In this document: piece after piece, positions 15,721 to 24,989 of the stretch
How the letters are laid out: every line of letters begins with the position of its first letter
Numbering within the stretch: the stretch's first letter is position 1
Assembly: GCA_947382645.1 (NCBI GenBank)
Contig: CANDAE010000003.1
Location: forward strand, 1 to 64,000
Length of the DNA: 64,000 nucleotides
Origin: Suilimivivens sp009774465
GTDB taxonomy: Bacteria; Bacillota; Clostridia; Lachnospirales; Lachnospiraceae
Reading direction: 5' to 3'
The notes under the pieces: model-generated
What the model was told of the DNA's origin: nothing
What the model saw: only the letters and a program-made list of their open reading frames with translations
Database searches by the model: none
Program-made: the position numbers and the translations under genes

Positions 15721-17308
15721 GAATGTACTGATTTTGAATATAGCGGAAATTGTATACTATTTTTACTTTTTTATTATGGCCTTTGCGAAAGGAATGGGGC
15801 TGTATGACGGGATGTGGCCATATACAGCGGCATTGCTCCTTGGAGCGCTGCTGATTGTGTGCAAGCTTGTTCTTACGGAACATACGCTGGCGGAGTGGCT
15901 GTTTGCTCTTGGTATGCTGGCTCTTGGTATCCTGGTGTGGCACAATTCGGGAGAAAAGGGTGCTTTGATTTATATTTCCATGATAGTGGCAATGAAAAAT
16001 GTGCCGGTGAAGCGGGTGTTTTCCCTTGGACTGGCAGTATGGGGGATTACCTTTATTGCCCAGATTATTTTAACGCTGACAGGAATCAGGGAGGATATTT
16101 TTGTAATACATGCCAAGCTGGGGCTTGGGTATATTATCCGCTGGTCTTTGGGACAGCCTCATCCTAATGTGCTGCAGATTACTGCCATGATGTTGTGTGC
16201 CTTTATTTTATACCTGGGGGACTGGAAAGGGAAAAAACTAATTTTTGCCACGCTGATTATGCTGATTGGCAATCTTTATATTTTCTTTTACTCTGTCAGC
16301 TATACAGGGCTGATTGTAGTAGTGGTTTATTTGTTTGGAAATTTATATCTTTCTTTTAGAAAGGAACTGTGCAGGCTGGAAAAGGTGCTTGTCACACTGA
16401 TTTTTCCGGCATGTGCGGCATTTTCCGTGCTGGGGCCTTTAACCTTTCCGGAGAGGCTTTGGGAGCTTTGCAATAAGGTATTGAATACCCGGTTTAACAT
16501 TGCCAGGGTACATTTGACAACTGATCCCATTTCCTTATTTGGGGCAAGGCCTTCCGGAGCGATTCCGGAGGGACTAAAGAATATCGACAGTTCTTATGTG
16601 TTTACACTCATGCATTATGGAATCATAGTGTTTCTTCTCCTGTGTGTGGGCTATATGGCGCTGGTTCACCACTGCATGAAAAAGAAACGTTATCAGGAGC
16701 TTGCAATTATTATCGGGCTGTCTGTGGCGGCAATTGCGGAACCGTTTTTTGTAAATCCTTCCTTTAAAAATATTTCTCTTTTGTTTATGGGGGCATTTCT
16801 TTTTGAAAAGTTTGAAGCATTTGCAGATAAAAAACCGGAACATTTTTTAAATAAAAAAATCATATTGCTTCCTGTGGGGAATAAAGAAATTATTGTTCCC
16901 CTGGAAAAAGCAGTCTGCGTGAAAAAGCAGTTTTTGCAGGTGGTAAAAAAGCAGAAAAAACTTATTATAACAGGAACAATAGGCATTGCTGTTATGGCAG
17001 GCGTCCTGTTTGCGGTTCTGGCGGATATGCCCAAATGCTATTATGCACTTCGATCTTCCACTCAGATAGAGGAAGACAGAATGTACCTGGATATTGAGCA
17101 TCTTCCGGAGGACTTTGAGGGAAAAATATTAAATTATCGGGATGCGAATACGCCTATGCAGAAGGTGGAAGGAAACATTGTAACGGTGGAATATGCAAGA
17201 GGAATCGTCAGCAGCGGCCTGTGGTGTGGTTTTTTTGGAGCAGTGATTATTTCCCTGATTCTTTTTATCTTTCAAAGGCGAAGGATTGACGTTACTTATG
17301 TTAAATGA
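15701..17308 (+). CDS. O-antigen polymerase/ligase-like membrane protein (Wzy type)
   Basis: This 535-residue protein has about ten hydrophobic segments, a long loop between segments (residues ~255-300, containing FGARPSGAIPEGLKNIDSSYV) and a C-terminal pair of segments around an extracytoplasmic loop at about 440-510. The pattern fits Wzy polymerases or WaaL-like ligases, whose sequences are poorly conserved, so the call rests on topology and position after the Wzx-like gene. ATG 15701 lies inside the end of the flippase gene (20-base overlap), showing tight coupling. Confidence 0.75.
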   Translation: MTQQTNKNVLILNIAEIVYYFYFFIMAFAKGMGLYDGMWPYTAALLLGALLIVCKLVLTEHTLAEWLFALGMLALGILVWHNSGEKGALIYISMIVAMKNVPVKRVFSLGLAVWGITFIAQIILTLTGIREDIFVIHAKLGLGYIIRWSLGQPHPNVLQITAMMLCAFILYLGDWKGKKLIFATLIMLIGNLYIFFYSVSYTGLIVVVVYLFGNLYLSFRKELCRLEKVLVTLIFPACAAFSVLGPLTFPERLWELCNKVLNTRFNIARVHLTTDPISLFGARPSGAIPEGLKNIDSSYVFTLMHYGIIVFLLLCVGYMALVHHCMKKKRYQELAIIIGLSVAAIAEPFFVNPSFKNISLLFMGAFLFEKFEAFADKKPEHFLNKKIILLPVGNKEIIVPLEKAVCVKKQFLQVVKKQKKLIITGTIGIAVMAGVLFAVLADMPKCYYALRSSTQIEEDRMYLDIEHLPEDFEGKILNYRDANTPMQKVEGNIVTVEYARGIVSSGLWCGFFGAVIISLILFIFQRRRIDVTYVK

Positions 17309-17397
17309 TAAAGTATACAGTTGATGGAAAATGTTATGAGCCCGTGCGCAGCCGGGCGCAAATTGATTAACTAAGGCAGCGCAGAAGTGAGGAAAAA

Positions 17398-18378
17398 ATG
17401 TCAGTTAAATTTCATAATTTTGGAGGAACGCTTGGATGGAATCTGCAAAAGAGATTTCCAAAACTCTCCTCTGAAAGCTATTTAAAACTTCAGTTTCTGA
17501 CCAGAAATAAATTGCAGAAAAAGTATATTGAATTTTTCCTGGAGGGAAAAGAAATTCCAAAGCCACTGGTAGTGAATCTGGAAACGATTAACCGCTGCAA
17601 CAGCACCTGTTCTTTTTGTACAGCAAATAAAAATGCGGAAAAAAGGCCTTATAAGAGAATGGAAGATGATCTTTTCTACAGCATCATTGACCAGCTTCAT
17701 GACTGGGGATATAAAGGGCATCTGACTCTTTATGGAAACAATGAGCCTTTTCTGGATACCAGAATTGTAGAGTTTCATAAATATTGCAGGGAAAAACTGC
17801 CTGACAGCTTTATTTTCCTTTCCTCCAACGGACTTTTACTGACCGTGGATAAGGTAAAGGAAATTATTCCTTATGTAAACCAGCTTATCATCAATAATTA
17901 CTGCAGGGATATGAAGCTGCATGAAAACGTCAGGGAAATTTATGAATATGCCAGGGCGCATCCGGAAGAATTTAAGGATGTGGAACTTTTGATTCAAATG
18001 CGGTACATGGATGCAGTGCTGACTAACCGGGCGGGAAGTGCGCCAAATAAGCAGAATACCCAGAAAATCATCAGAGAAACATGTCTGATGCCCTACACGG
18101 ATATGTTCATTTTTCCGGATGGAAGAATGGGAATCTGCTGCTGCGATAACTTTGAGGCATCCACTCTGGCTGATTTGAATACAACGCCATTAAAAGATGC
18201 ATGGAACAGCGAGGAATATAAGAAACTCAGACAGGCAATCAGGACAAGCCGGGGGGATTTTGATTTCTGTAAATACTGCGACTTTATTGATGCAGGACTG
18301 CGGATGGATGTGGTGGATGACACATTAAAGCACAGGGCAGCAAATCATGGGGCGAGACAGTCGCTGTTTAGAAAATAA
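17398..18378 (+). CDS. Radical SAM protein with SPASM-like C-terminus
   Basis: This 326-residue cytoplasmic enzyme has the radical SAM cluster motif C67-x3-C71-x2-C74 (RCNSTCSFCTAN) binding a 4Fe-4S cluster. A C-terminal cysteine set (GICCCDNFE near 242-250, CKYCDF near 289-294) fits a SPASM/Twitch auxiliary cluster domain. Such proteins modify peptides, sugars or cofactors by radical chemistry. It lies 89 bases after the Wzy-like gene and starts at ATG 17398 with GTGAGG about seven bases upstream. Its place in a glycan cluster hints at a sugar modification, but no substrate can be named. Confidence 0.85.
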   Translation: MSVKFHNFGGTLGWNLQKRFPKLSSESYLKLQFLTRNKLQKKYIEFFLEGKEIPKPLVVNLETINRCNSTCSFCTANKNAEKRPYKRMEDDLFYSIIDQLHDWGYKGHLTLYGNNEPFLDTRIVEFHKYCREKLPDSFIFLSSNGLLLTVDKVKEIIPYVNQLIINNYCRDMKLHENVREIYEYARAHPEEFKDVELLIQMRYMDAVLTNRAGSAPNKQNTQKIIRETCLMPYTDMFIFPDGRMGICCCDNFEASTLADLNTTPLKDAWNSEEYKKLRQAIRTSRGDFDFCKYCDFIDAGLRMDVVDDTLKHRAANHGARQSLFRK

Positions 18379-18382
18379 AATA

Positions 18383-18440
18383 TAGAAGCCGCACAATTTG
18401 ACAAGTGGTAAATTGCTTATCAGGTGTGCGGCTATATTAT
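18383..18440. terminator. Bidirectional terminator between convergent genes
   Basis: AGCCGCACA (18387-18395) pairs with TGTGCGGCT (18425-18433) with weak T-rich flanks on both sides. The 29-base loop carries TTGACAAG and CTTATCAG, which can pair as an inner helix. Confidence 0.7.
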
Positions 18441-18462
18441 TTTAATATGGGGATTTTGTTTT

Positions 18463-20037
18463 TTAATCCACTTCAGCCTCATTTTTTCTGGCGCCTTCAT
18501 GGTATTCCTGCTCTGTATTAACACTCCAGATATTTGACTTGCCCTTTTCTCCGGAGAGAATATTTTTTACGGTCTCGAAGGAAGTAACCATAGAGTGGTC
18601 AATATTATTATACCGGTGTTGTCCGTTGCGCCCTACGCAGTATAAATTTTCTATGGTACTCAGGTAGGAAACAAGAGTATCAATCTCATCATAGGTATCA
18701 AAGTAAGCGGGGTATGCCTTTTTCACCTTTTCCATATGAGTGTCCATGACAATATCGGCATTGTCAATCAGTCCCAGCTTAATCATTTCCGCCACACCGA
18801 TTTTGGAGAATTCTTCTTCTGTCATATTCCAGAATTCATCCCCTTCATTTACAAAATATTCCAGCCCAATCCATACGGTATGCTCTAAATCTTTTATCAT
18901 ATAGGGAGACCAGTTATTGTAGATCTGGAAGCGCCCCAGTTTTACATTTCGATCCTGCACATAAACCCAGCAGTCAGGGACGATGTTGCTTACGGTTTTA
19001 ATTTTTGTTTTATTTTTCAGGTTGATTTTAGGAACAAGGACGCCTAAGGTCATGTAATCACGGTAGGGAAGTCCGGCGGCAATCCTGGCAGGCTCAGATG
19101 GAACATCATTCATGCCTCCCACCAGATCCTTTACAGGCATGGAGGAAATAAAGTAGTCGCCCTCCATCACATGCTCCTGTCCATCCTTTTCATAGGTAAG
19201 GGAGGTGAGGAGCCCGGTTTCATTTTTATGAATTTTAGTCACTTTGGCATTTTTGATAATGGTTCCGCCCAGTTTTTCTATTTCAGAGGCAGTCACATCC
19301 CAAAGCTGACCGGGGCCTAATTTGGGGTATTTAAATTCTTCAATCAGAGAGGTTTCCACTTTACGGTTTTTCTTTTTAAACTTTTTTTCCACAACATCCT
19401 TTAGAATTGCCATAATTGACAGTCCCTTGGTCCGCTGTGCGCCCCAGGAAGCGTCAATTTCACTTGGGTGGCGTCCCCACAGGTTTTCCGTATAATACTC
19501 AAAGAACATGGAATAGAGCTTGCGCCCGTAGCGGTTGATATAAAAATTTTCAAGGTTGTCATCCGGCTTTTTGTGCAGCAAAGAAGCAAGGTAACTAAAG
19601 CCTACTCTCATGGTGGTAAGAAAGCCGAAGTTCTTAAAGGTTTCCAACTTTAAGGAAATGGGGTAGTCGTAAAATTTGGAATCAAAATAAATACGTGATA
19701 CCCGGTGCCTCGTCAGCATAACACGATCTTCCTTTTCAGGATCAGGGCCGCCTTTAGTAAGAGGCATGGGCCTGTCCAAAAGAATATCATCATAAGTAGG
19801 AGCACCCTGCATGGGAAGCATTTTATCCCACCACGCATTGACTTCGGGAATTTTGGAGAAGAAACGGTGCCCCCCCATATCCATCCGGTTTCCCTTATAA
19901 TTTACAGTTTTGGAGATGCCGCCAAAACAATCACTTTCTTCAAATACAGTAACTTCAATATCTTTTGATTTTGTCAGGAGTTCATAAGCGGCAGTAAGAC
20001 CAGCAGGGCCGGCTCCTATGACAAGTGCTTTTTTCAT
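18463..20037 (-). CDS. FAD-dependent amine-oxidase-like oxidoreductase (protoporphyrinogen oxidase / UDP-galactopyranose mutase-like)
   Basis: This 524-residue flavoprotein has an N-terminal Rossmann motif VIGAGPAGLTAAYELL (residues 6-21) and the FAD-contact DMGGHRFFSKIPEVNAWW near residue 53. A C-terminal segment, NLYCVGRNGQHRYNNIDHS, is typical of a group of NAD(P)/FAD proteins often found in polysaccharide loci. It may oxidise or rearrange a nucleotide sugar or lipid-linked sugar; no exact reaction is supported. It is the only long minus-strand gene in this part of the glycan cluster and has its own promoter at 20076-20104. Confidence 0.82.
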   Translation of the reverse strand: MKKALVIGAGPAGLTAAYELLTKSKDIEVTVFEESDCFGGISKTVNYKGNRMDMGGHRFFSKIPEVNAWWDKMLPMQGAPTYDDILLDRPMPLTKGGPDPEKEDRVMLTRHRVSRIYFDSKFYDYPISLKLETFKNFGFLTTMRVGFSYLASLLHKKPDDNLENFYINRYGRKLYSMFFEYYTENLWGRHPSEIDASWGAQRTKGLSIMAILKDVVEKKFKKKNRKVETSLIEEFKYPKLGPGQLWDVTASEIEKLGGTIIKNAKVTKIHKNETGLLTSLTYEKDGQEHVMEGDYFISSMPVKDLVGGMNDVPSEPARIAAGLPYRDYMTLGVLVPKINLKNKTKIKTVSNIVPDCWVYVQDRNVKLGRFQIYNNWSPYMIKDLEHTVWIGLEYFVNEGDEFWNMTEEEFSKIGVAEMIKLGLIDNADIVMDTHMEKVKKAYPAYFDTYDEIDTLVSYLSTIENLYCVGRNGQHRYNNIDHSMVTSFETVKNILSGEKGKSNIWSVNTEQEYHEGARKNEAEVD

Positions 20038-20075
20038 GCTGCATTTCCACCTTTCCGTATCGTGTACATTTTAAT

Positions 20076-20104
20076 ATTGTAACATAGATAAAAAAAAGTG
20101 TCTA
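20076..20104 (-). promoter_or_regulatory. Promoter of the FAD oxidoreductase gene
   Basis: On the minus strand TAGACA (20104-20099), a 17-base spacer and TACAAT (20081-20076) lie about 40 bases before the start codon. Confidence 0.65.
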
Positions 20105-20210
20105 CTTTTCAAAACTGTTATGTAATACTGGTACTTGTAAAGGATTTAGTGTAAAATGAAAAGAAACGGAAAATGAATCTAAACATGGCAGGATAAAGAG
20201 GAAAAGGTAA

Positions 20211-21362
20211 ATGAGTGTACTCAATATATTATGTCTTATTTTATGGCTGGTTGTGGTTCCCTTTTGCATGGGGCTTTTGTTTTTCCCACTGGTGGGAAAA
20301 AGCTTTCGAACGCCGGCAATGGCACTTACAGCAGGATATATTCTGCTGTTTATGCTGCTTGAGCTGATAGGAATTCCTGTTGTACTTCTGGCAGTTTATA
20401 ATGGGTTTACGCTGTTTGTGCGATTGTTTACCCCATGTATTCTGCTGTGTGCGGCCGCCGGAATTCTGATTACCCTATACAGGAAAAAGCAAAGCGGCGC
20501 CTATATTTATGAAATGTCACGGGCGGCAGTAAGGCCGGATAATACCAAAAGGGAAATTTCACTGGAGGGAAAAATTGTATTTGGCCTGTTTTTGATTTTA
20601 GTGGGATTCCAGCTTTATATGGCTTTTACCCAGGCCTCTTTTGACGGGGATGATGCGTATTATGGGGCTCAGGCAGTGGCAGCTCAGCAACTGGATACTT
20701 TATATCGGGTAAACCCATATACCGGACGAAGCGCCCCTTTGGATGTGCGCCACGGGCTGGCTCTTTTTCCCATATGGGAGGCCTGGTTGGGAAGAATGAG
20801 CGGAGTACATGCAACCATTGTAAGTCATACGATAGTGCCTCTTTTATTGATTCCGCTTACGTATATTTTGTACTATCAGATTGGAAAAATCCTGCTGAGA
20901 AAAAAGAAAGATTTACTGCCCATGTTTATGGTAGTTATGGCATTGTGGCAGATGTTTGGAAATATTTCCATATACACGCCGGAAACCTTTTTCCTGACAA
21001 GAACCTGGCAGGGAAAATCCTTTGCAGGCAGTTTTGTAATTCCGGCAGTGATATGGCTCTTTTTGTGTCTGTTTGTGACCTCTGATGAATCAGATAGTTC
21101 GGACGAATTTGAGGTATTAAATGATACAGGGGAAAGAAAAACCGGGTTTTGGCTGCTTTTAGCCTGCCTGAATTTTGCAGGAGGCGCCAGCAGTTCTTTG
21201 GCTGTACTGCTGAGCTGTCTGATGAGTGCAGGATTTTCAGTACTGTTTGCCCTGAGGGAAAAACGGTTTGGCATTTTGGTGAAAGCAGGACTTTGCTGTG
21301 TGACCGGAGGCGTTTATGTGCTTTTGTATCTGCTGCTTACGCATGGAATTATCCGGCTTTAA
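20211..21362 (+). CDS. DUF6077-like membrane protein, N-terminal part of a frameshifted gene
   Basis: This 383-residue reading has about ten hydrophobic segments and the family-like extracytoplasmic motif FDGDDAYYGAQAVA, with PYTGRSAPLDVRHGLALFP near residue 165. These features recall lipid-linked-sugar-dependent membrane transferases. It starts at ATG 20211 (GAGGAAAAGG upstream). The protein stops after LLLTHGIIRL, but the next frame carries straight on with YPALKKGSFVMYGIF and a matching membrane C-terminus. One missing T in the run near 21349-21355 would restore a single ~660-residue protein. It is either a real inactivating frameshift or a sequencing error. Confidence 0.72.
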   Translation: MSVLNILCLILWLVVVPFCMGLLFFPLVGKSFRTPAMALTAGYILLFMLLELIGIPVVLLAVYNGFTLFVRLFTPCILLCAAAGILITLYRKKQSGAYIYEMSRAAVRPDNTKREISLEGKIVFGLFLILVGFQLYMAFTQASFDGDDAYYGAQAVAAQQLDTLYRVNPYTGRSAPLDVRHGLALFPIWEAWLGRMSGVHATIVSHTIVPLLLIPLTYILYYQIGKILLRKKKDLLPMFMVVMALWQMFGNISIYTPETFFLTRTWQGKSFAGSFVIPAVIWLFLCLFVTSDESDSSDEFEVLNDTGERKTGFWLLLACLNFAGGASSSLAVLLSCLMSAGFSVLFALREKRFGILVKAGLCCVTGGVYVLLYLLLTHGIIRL

Positions 21363-21379
21363 AGAAAGGAAGCTTTGTT

Positions 21380-22186
21380 ATGTACGGAATATTTATGGAA
21401 AGTCTGGTAATTTTTAAATTATATACGGGGCTGAAACTGCTTCTGATATTAACTGCCCTGTCCTGGGTTTATCTGCTCTTTAAGGAAAAAGATAAAAGGG
21501 TGCGTCTTCTGCTGGTTTATGCACCGATACTTATTCTGGCTTTATTTTTGTTTCCGGTAAGCAGAAAGGCGTTTGTGGCAGCAGGGCTGGACGGAGAGAC
21601 CTATTACCGTGTTTTGTGGACGATTCCTATGGGAATCATTACAGCTTACGGAGCCTGCAGACTATTTGCAGCGCACAGAAGAATCGGACTGGTGATTGCC
21701 TCAGCGCTGGTTATTTTATGTGGAAGCTATGTGTATAAAAGTGAATATATTTCTAGGGCGGAAAACCTTTACCACATACCGGATACGGTAATAAAAATAT
21801 GCGACAGGATTACTCCTGATCGTCCCAATGCCACAGTGACTGCGGTTATGCCGCCGGAGCTGATTCACTTTGTAAGGCAGTATGATGCGAATATCCGAAT
21901 GCCTTATGGCAGAGAAATGCTGGTGGCAAGATGGGATTATTATAATGCAGTCTATGAGGCGATGGAAAAGCCGGAAGTGGTGAATATGGAAACCCTTTTA
22001 GAAGCTACCAGAGCAGATTACTGCCGGTATCTTGTTATGGCGGAAGGGAAAAGGACGGATGTGCCGCCTGAAGATGCCGGGCTTGTTTTGCTTGAGACCA
22101 TTGACGGTTACAGAATTTATGAAGATCCGGTTACTGCCCAGGTAACGGAGCAGTGGCTGGAATATTACGAAAATGAGGAAGAGTAA
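21380..22186 (+). CDS. DUF6077-like membrane protein, C-terminal part after frameshift
   Basis: This 268-residue reading starts at ATG 21380, which has AAAGGAAG eight bases upstream, so it could in principle be translated separately. It has four to five hydrophobic segments and an extracytoplasmic C-terminal domain (about residues 130-268; PNATVTAVMPPELIHFVRQY). It lies in the -1 frame relative to the upstream half and the two halves look like one family protein. The longer reading of this frame back to 21149 is out-of-frame noise over the first half. Its stop overlaps the ATG of the next MBOAT gene (TAATG). Confidence 0.7.
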   Translation: MYGIFMESLVIFKLYTGLKLLLILTALSWVYLLFKEKDKRVRLLLVYAPILILALFLFPVSRKAFVAAGLDGETYYRVLWTIPMGIITAYGACRLFAAHRRIGLVIASALVILCGSYVYKSEYISRAENLYHIPDTVIKICDRITPDRPNATVTAVMPPELIHFVRQYDANIRMPYGREMLVARWDYYNAVYEAMEKPEVVNMETLLEATRADYCRYLVMAEGKRTDVPPEDAGLVLLETIDGYRIYEDPVTAQVTEQWLEYYENEEE

Positions 22187-23688
22187 TGCTGTTTAATTCA
22201 TATGAATTTGTGTTTCTTTTTTTCCCGCTGGTGCTGGTGGGATATGATATCGTGAATAAAATTGCAGTGTCTTTTCAAAATGGTATCTATTGCGGCACTA
22301 TAAGAAATGGGTTTCTTTTGGCAGTCTCCATGCTTTTTTACGGATGGCTGCATCCGGAATATCTGCCGGTGCTGGTGGGCAGTATGGCTGTAAATTACGC
22401 TCTTTTTTGGCAGATGGAGCATAAAGAAAGGAAAAAACCTTATCTTGTGGCAGGGCTGTCATTTAATCTTGTTTCTCTCGCCTGCTTTAAGTATATTGGA
22501 ACAGGTAGCTTTGTTCCTTTAGGGATCAGCTTTTTTACTTTTACCCAGATTGCTTTTTTAATGGAGTGCTACAGGGGAAATTTAAAGGGGGTAACCGCTC
22601 TTTCTTACGGAACTTACGTAAGTTTTTTCCCAAAGATCATTCAGGGCCCCATTGCACTGCCGGAGGAAATGCTGTCTCAGTTTACGGGGAAGATAAAGCA
22701 AATTGACTGGGAGCGTGTTTATAGAAATCTGTATTTGTTTACATTAGGGCTGTTTAAAAAGGTGCTGATTGCGGATACCCTGGGAAAAGCGGCAGATTTT
22801 GGCTATACGAATTTAGCCGCACTAAATGCAGGAGATGCACTGATTGTCATGCTTTCCTACACCCTGCAGCTTTACTTTGATTTCAGCGGATATTGTGATA
22901 TGGCAATGGGAGTGGCAGGAATTCTTGGATTTGAACTGCCTCTTAATTTTAAAGCCCCCTATAAGGCTGCAAATATTATAGAATTCTGGAAGGGCTGGCA
23001 CATTACCCTGACCAGATTTTTTACCAGATATCTTTACATTCCCCTTGGGGGCAGCCGAAAAGGAAGAGGCAGAACTTATGTGAACTATCTAATTGTGTTT
23101 TTTGTAAGCGGAATCTGGCATGGCGCCGGATGGCAGTTTATTGTATGGGGAATGATGCATGGAATCCTTTATGTGCTCACAAAAATGTGGATGGATGCAA
23201 AGAAAGAGAAGCCGGATGAAGGCAGGCAGTATTTGCAGGAGAGTGCTGTCGGGGCGGCAAATAAATTAAGGAGCGCAGGGCAAAAGGCCGGCCATGCGTT
23301 TAAAGTGCTGCTTACTTTTTTGTACGTAAATGCGGCATGGATTTTCTTCCGTGCTCCTTCTGTAAAGGATGCATTTGAGTTATTCAGAAGGATTTTTTCT
23401 TTTCAATTTGGAAGAATCAACTGGAATCTTGCCGGCTGTTTTAACCTGGACGAGTTCTGGTATGTGATTAAGGTTTTAAAACTGGATGGCTGGCAGTACG
23501 GGCATTATATTCTTATGGTTCTTATCTTGTCGGCGGTACTTTTTCTGGTGTTTTTCGGGGAAAATGCAGTGGATTTTGTGAAAAAGGTAAAACCCAATGC
23601 ATTTTATGTTACTCTTTTGGCGGTGCTGTTTGTCTGGAGTATTCTTTCTTTTTCAGGCGTCAGTTCATTTTTATACGTAAATTTTTAA
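22186..23688 (+). CDS. Second MBOAT-family O-acyltransferase (AlgI-like)
   Basis: This 500-residue polytopic acyltransferase has WKGWHITLTRFFTRYLYIPL with H at residue 272 and the second histidine in SGIWHGAGWQFIVWG at residue 312. It is closer to the AlgI/PatA type than the MBOAT at 12527, with LGGSRKGRG after the first motif as in alginate acetylases. The start overlaps the stop of the DUF6077 half (TAATG), and an SGNH-like protein follows 33 bases later. The MBOAT plus SGNH pairing is the usual layout for O-acetylation of exported glycans. Confidence 0.92.
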   Translation: MLFNSYEFVFLFFPLVLVGYDIVNKIAVSFQNGIYCGTIRNGFLLAVSMLFYGWLHPEYLPVLVGSMAVNYALFWQMEHKERKKPYLVAGLSFNLVSLACFKYIGTGSFVPLGISFFTFTQIAFLMECYRGNLKGVTALSYGTYVSFFPKIIQGPIALPEEMLSQFTGKIKQIDWERVYRNLYLFTLGLFKKVLIADTLGKAADFGYTNLAALNAGDALIVMLSYTLQLYFDFSGYCDMAMGVAGILGFELPLNFKAPYKAANIIEFWKGWHITLTRFFTRYLYIPLGGSRKGRGRTYVNYLIVFFVSGIWHGAGWQFIVWGMMHGILYVLTKMWMDAKKEKPDEGRQYLQESAVGAANKLRSAGQKAGHAFKVLLTFLYVNAAWIFFRAPSVKDAFELFRRIFSFQFGRINWNLAGCFNLDEFWYVIKVLKLDGWQYGHYILMVLILSAVLFLVFFGENAVDFVKKVKPNAFYVTLLAVLFVWSILSFSGVSSFLYVNF

Positions 23689-23721
23689 AAATAATTTAGA
23701 TAAATTCAGAAAGGAAAGTAC

Positions 23722-24822
23722 ATGAAAGAATGGGAAAAAAATTCTTTTAAACATGCATTGGCAGGCTTTGGGGCGCTGGTGATGGCAGCGTGCGCTTTAG
23801 CGGCGGCGCTGGTTATTTATGTAGATCCTTTTTTTCATTATCATGCTCCGTTAAAGGGATTTCCTTATCTGGTAGATAATCAACTGTCCCAGAATCCGGG
23901 AATGGCTTCTCATATGGAATATGACAGTGTCATTCTTGGCTCATCCATGACGGTAAATTTTCAAACCACATGGTTCCAGGAGCTGATGGGGCTGAATACC
24001 ATTAAACTCAGTTACAGCGGGGCCTATCCCAAAGACCAGGCAAATATTATGGATATTATCTTTAAAAGTGATAACAACAAAAGGGATAAAAGGATAAAAA
24101 AAGTTTTTCTGGGCGTGGATGTTATCACCTATACAGGGGGCGTGGAGGAAACAAAATATCCCATACCGGAATATTTGTATGATGAGAATTATTTAAACGA
24201 TATTAAATATGTTTTAAATAAGGATGTGATTCTCAACTACATTCTGCGGCCTGTGGCTGATCCGGAACCTACGGATTTGTCTAATGTGTACGCAAGCTGG
24301 TGGACGGAAGAATATTACAGTGAACAGTGGGTGCTTCACAATTATGCTTCTCCAGAGAAGGTAGAGGAGAAAACGCTGCCGGATGCATACCTTCCATCAA
24401 CGAAGAAGAATCTTGATATAAATATCTGTCCCTATATTGAATCGAATCCGGAAACGGAATTTATCATATTTTTCCCACCATATAGTATTTTGTTCTGGAA
24501 TGATGTGATTATGGAAAACCATCTTGATGCCACCATAGAGGAATACAGATATATTGCAGAGAGATTAAATGCCTATGAAAATGTGAAGGTTTATTTTTTC
24601 CCGGATCAGGAGGAAATTATCTGCGACCTGAACAATTATGCTGATTACAGTCATTATCATCCTCAATTTAACCGCTATATGACGGAATGCTTTGCAAATG
24701 GAGAATGCCTGGTAAGAAAAGAAGGAGCGGGGGATGGAAAGACGATAGAGGAATATCTGGAGCATATGAGAGAAATCGCAGAAAACTTTGATTATGCGGA
24801 ACTGCTTTCGCGCAGGGGGTAG
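23722..24822 (+). CDS. Membrane-anchored SGNH/AlgX-DltD-like protein
   Basis: This 366-residue protein has a single N-terminal membrane segment (about residues 14-34) and an extracytoplasmic body. The SGNH block I-like motif is VILGSSMTVNF (Ser near residue 76), with later FLGVDVITYTG and a C-terminal DYSHYHPQFN in which D and H could complete the catalytic set. Such partners of MBOAT proteins finish transfer of acetyl or other acyl groups to the glycan outside the cell. It starts at ATG 23722 behind AGAAAGG and ends the plus-strand run before a terminator. Confidence 0.8.
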   Translation: MKEWEKNSFKHALAGFGALVMAACALAAALVIYVDPFFHYHAPLKGFPYLVDNQLSQNPGMASHMEYDSVILGSSMTVNFQTTWFQELMGLNTIKLSYSGAYPKDQANIMDIIFKSDNNKRDKRIKKVFLGVDVITYTGGVEETKYPIPEYLYDENYLNDIKYVLNKDVILNYILRPVADPEPTDLSNVYASWWTEEYYSEQWVLHNYASPEKVEEKTLPDAYLPSTKKNLDINICPYIESNPETEFIIFFPPYSILFWNDVIMENHLDATIEEYRYIAERLNAYENVKVYFFPDQEEIICDLNNYADYSHYHPQFNRYMTECFANGECLVRKEGAGDGKTIEEYLEHMREIAENFDYAELLSRRG

Positions 24823-24914
24823 AAATTTTTGGGGATGCAGCGAGTAGATTTTATGTAAACCACGAATGCTGCGCGCAGCAAGGCACCCTTACGAAAAAGG
24901 ATACGCTGTTAAAA

Positions 24915-24955
24915 ACACCGCAGCAGGCTTAGAGTAAGCTTACTGCGGTATTTTG
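24915..24955 (+). terminator. Terminator after the MBOAT-SGNH genes
   Basis: ACCGCAG (24917-24923) pairs with CTGCGGT (24943-24949), with an inner AGGCTT/AAGCTT helix and a following ATTTTGG. The stretch before it (24823-24910) holds no gene. Confidence 0.75.
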
Positions 24956-24989
24956 GCTTTGCCGGTTTATTTTATTCCCGCGGGGTGTT

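Noticed and set aside
21340..21380. Programmed -1 frameshift in the DUF6077-like gene
   Set aside because: Zero-frame codons CGG CTT TAA do not form a slippery X-XXY-YYZ heptamer, and no strong downstream pseudoknot was seen. A simple one-base loss explains it better.
24840..24912. Possible small RNA between the SGNH-like gene and its terminator
   Set aside because: The stretch has some GC-rich runs (GCTGCGCGCAGCA) but no promoter was seen and the hairpin is short. It is more likely the 3' untranslated part of the mRNA.
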